Shown: positions 5,594 through 6,041 of the stretch, in pieces | Numbering within the stretch: position 1 is the stretch's first letter | How the letters are laid out: each line of letters begins with the position of its first letter | Origin: Salinicoccus sp. UBA3372 | Lineage (GTDB): Bacteria; Bacillota; Bacilli; Staphylococcales; Salinicoccaceae | NCBI GenBank assembly: GCA_002360325.1 | Contig: DEQG01000132.1 | Span: 22,363 to 28,403, forward strand | Direction: 5' to 3' | DNA: 6,041 bases | Program-made: the position numbers and the translations under genes | The notes under the pieces: model-generated | The model's input: the letters and a program-made list of their open reading frames with translations, nothing else | What the model was told of the DNA's origin: nothing | Databases searched by the model: none

Positions 5594-6041
5594 TCATATA
5601 ATTGCGTTAATCACATCTGTCATATCATCATTGATGACCAGGTTTGCATCACTGTCAAACGGCGTTTCATCCTTGTTGATGATGACAAAATTTTCACCGC
5701 TGAAATAAGTGGTCAGATATGCAGCGGGATTAACGGCAAGCGAAGTTCCCAAAACGATTAAAGTATCTGCTTTCTGCAGTTTGGACATCGCATTCAACAC
5801 GGTCAATTCATTTAAAGTTTCACCGTATAGTACAATGTCCGGTCTCACTGCCCCGCCACACTCACAATATGAAATATCATTGTTCATGACCTCTGTTTTA
5901 TGATAGGTCTTTTTACATTCTATACAATAAAATTCATTGAGTGAACCATGTAATTCATCCACATTTTCACTGCCGGCGTCACGATGAAGACCATCGATAT
6001 TTTGTGTGATTACACCGGTTGACCTGCCGGATTGTTCCAGC
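5594..6041 (-). CDS. NAD-dependent protein deacylase (sirtuin), 5' end outside the window
   Basis: The last 148 residues of a SIR2-family protein are present. The frame stays open to the right window edge, so about 90 N-terminal residues, including the NAD-binding GAGxS region, lie outside. An internal ATG at 5962 is not the true start, because essential motifs precede it: TQNIDGLH (NAD/ribose pocket) begins 12 residues into the visible part. The catalytic His is in ELHGS. Zinc is expected to be held by Cys-X2-Cys (CIEC) and Cys-X-Cys (CEC). RPDIVLYGE and GTSLAVNPAA are further family signatures. The RPDIVLYGE form resembles the Firmicutes SrtN-like deacetylases. The enzyme removes acetyl or related groups from lysines, producing nicotinamide and O-acetyl-ADP-ribose. 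It is the upstream partner of cvfB on the same strand. Confidence 0.93.
   Translation of the reverse strand, partial: LEQSGRSTGVITQNIDGLHRDAGSENVDELHGSLNEFYCIECKKTYHKTEVMNNDISYCECGGAVRPDIVLYGETLNELTVLNAMSKLQKADTLIVLGTSLAVNPAAYLTTYFSGENFVIINKDETPFDSDANLVINDDMTDVINAII

Noticed and set aside
1..6041. CRISPR array, insertion sequence, toxin-antitoxin or defence genes
   Set aside because: No regularly spaced repeats, no terminal inverted repeats with a transposase, and no small paired ORFs with suitable motifs were found on either strand.

Overview
The window looks like chromosomal DNA from a low-GC Gram-positive coccus of the Staphylococcaceae. Evidence: strong AAAGGAG-type ribosome sites, U-tailed hairpin terminators, a CvfB-type S1/winged-helix protein, an LmrB/MdeA-type DHA2 efflux pump and a possible sigma-B-like promoter. 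The GC content appears somewhat higher than in typical Staphylococcus, which would suit a relative such as Jeotgalicoccus or Salinicoccus. That genus guess rests on impression only.

Layout, left to right. Bases 1-128 hold no complete gene, but contain a small hairpin and a promoter for the tRNA. A tRNA-Val(GAC) gene lies at 129-200 on the + strand, followed by its own terminator at 218-249. On the minus strand, 296-1028 holds a small three-helix membrane protein (699-1028). It is followed in the same frame by a decayed coding region (296-698) that can be read through to its end only by restoring two single bases. A divergent intergenic region (1029-1170) separates this from pepF (1171-2976, +), a complete M3-family oligoendopeptidase F ending in a very strong hairpin terminator. 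Next is a monocistronic 14-helix-type DHA2 drug/H+ antiporter (3119-4594, +) with its own extended -10 promoter and a terminator that can act in both directions. Facing it on the minus strand is a two-gene set: a sirtuin (5594 to the right window edge, 5' end missing), then cvfB (4708-5571) 22 bp downstream, with a terminator at 4657-4690.

Functionally these are mostly independent housekeeping or accessory genes: peptide breakdown (PepF), multidrug export (DHA2), NAD-dependent protein deacylation (sirtuin) and RNA-linked regulation (CvfB). Only the sirtuin and cvfB look co-transcribed. I see no transposon, integrase, CRISPR array, toxin-antitoxin pair or defence system, and nothing that amounts to an undescribed multi-gene system. 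The most unusual item is the broken gene at 296-698. It has readable protein sequence in three successive frames and may be the lost C-terminal half of the membrane protein upstream of it.
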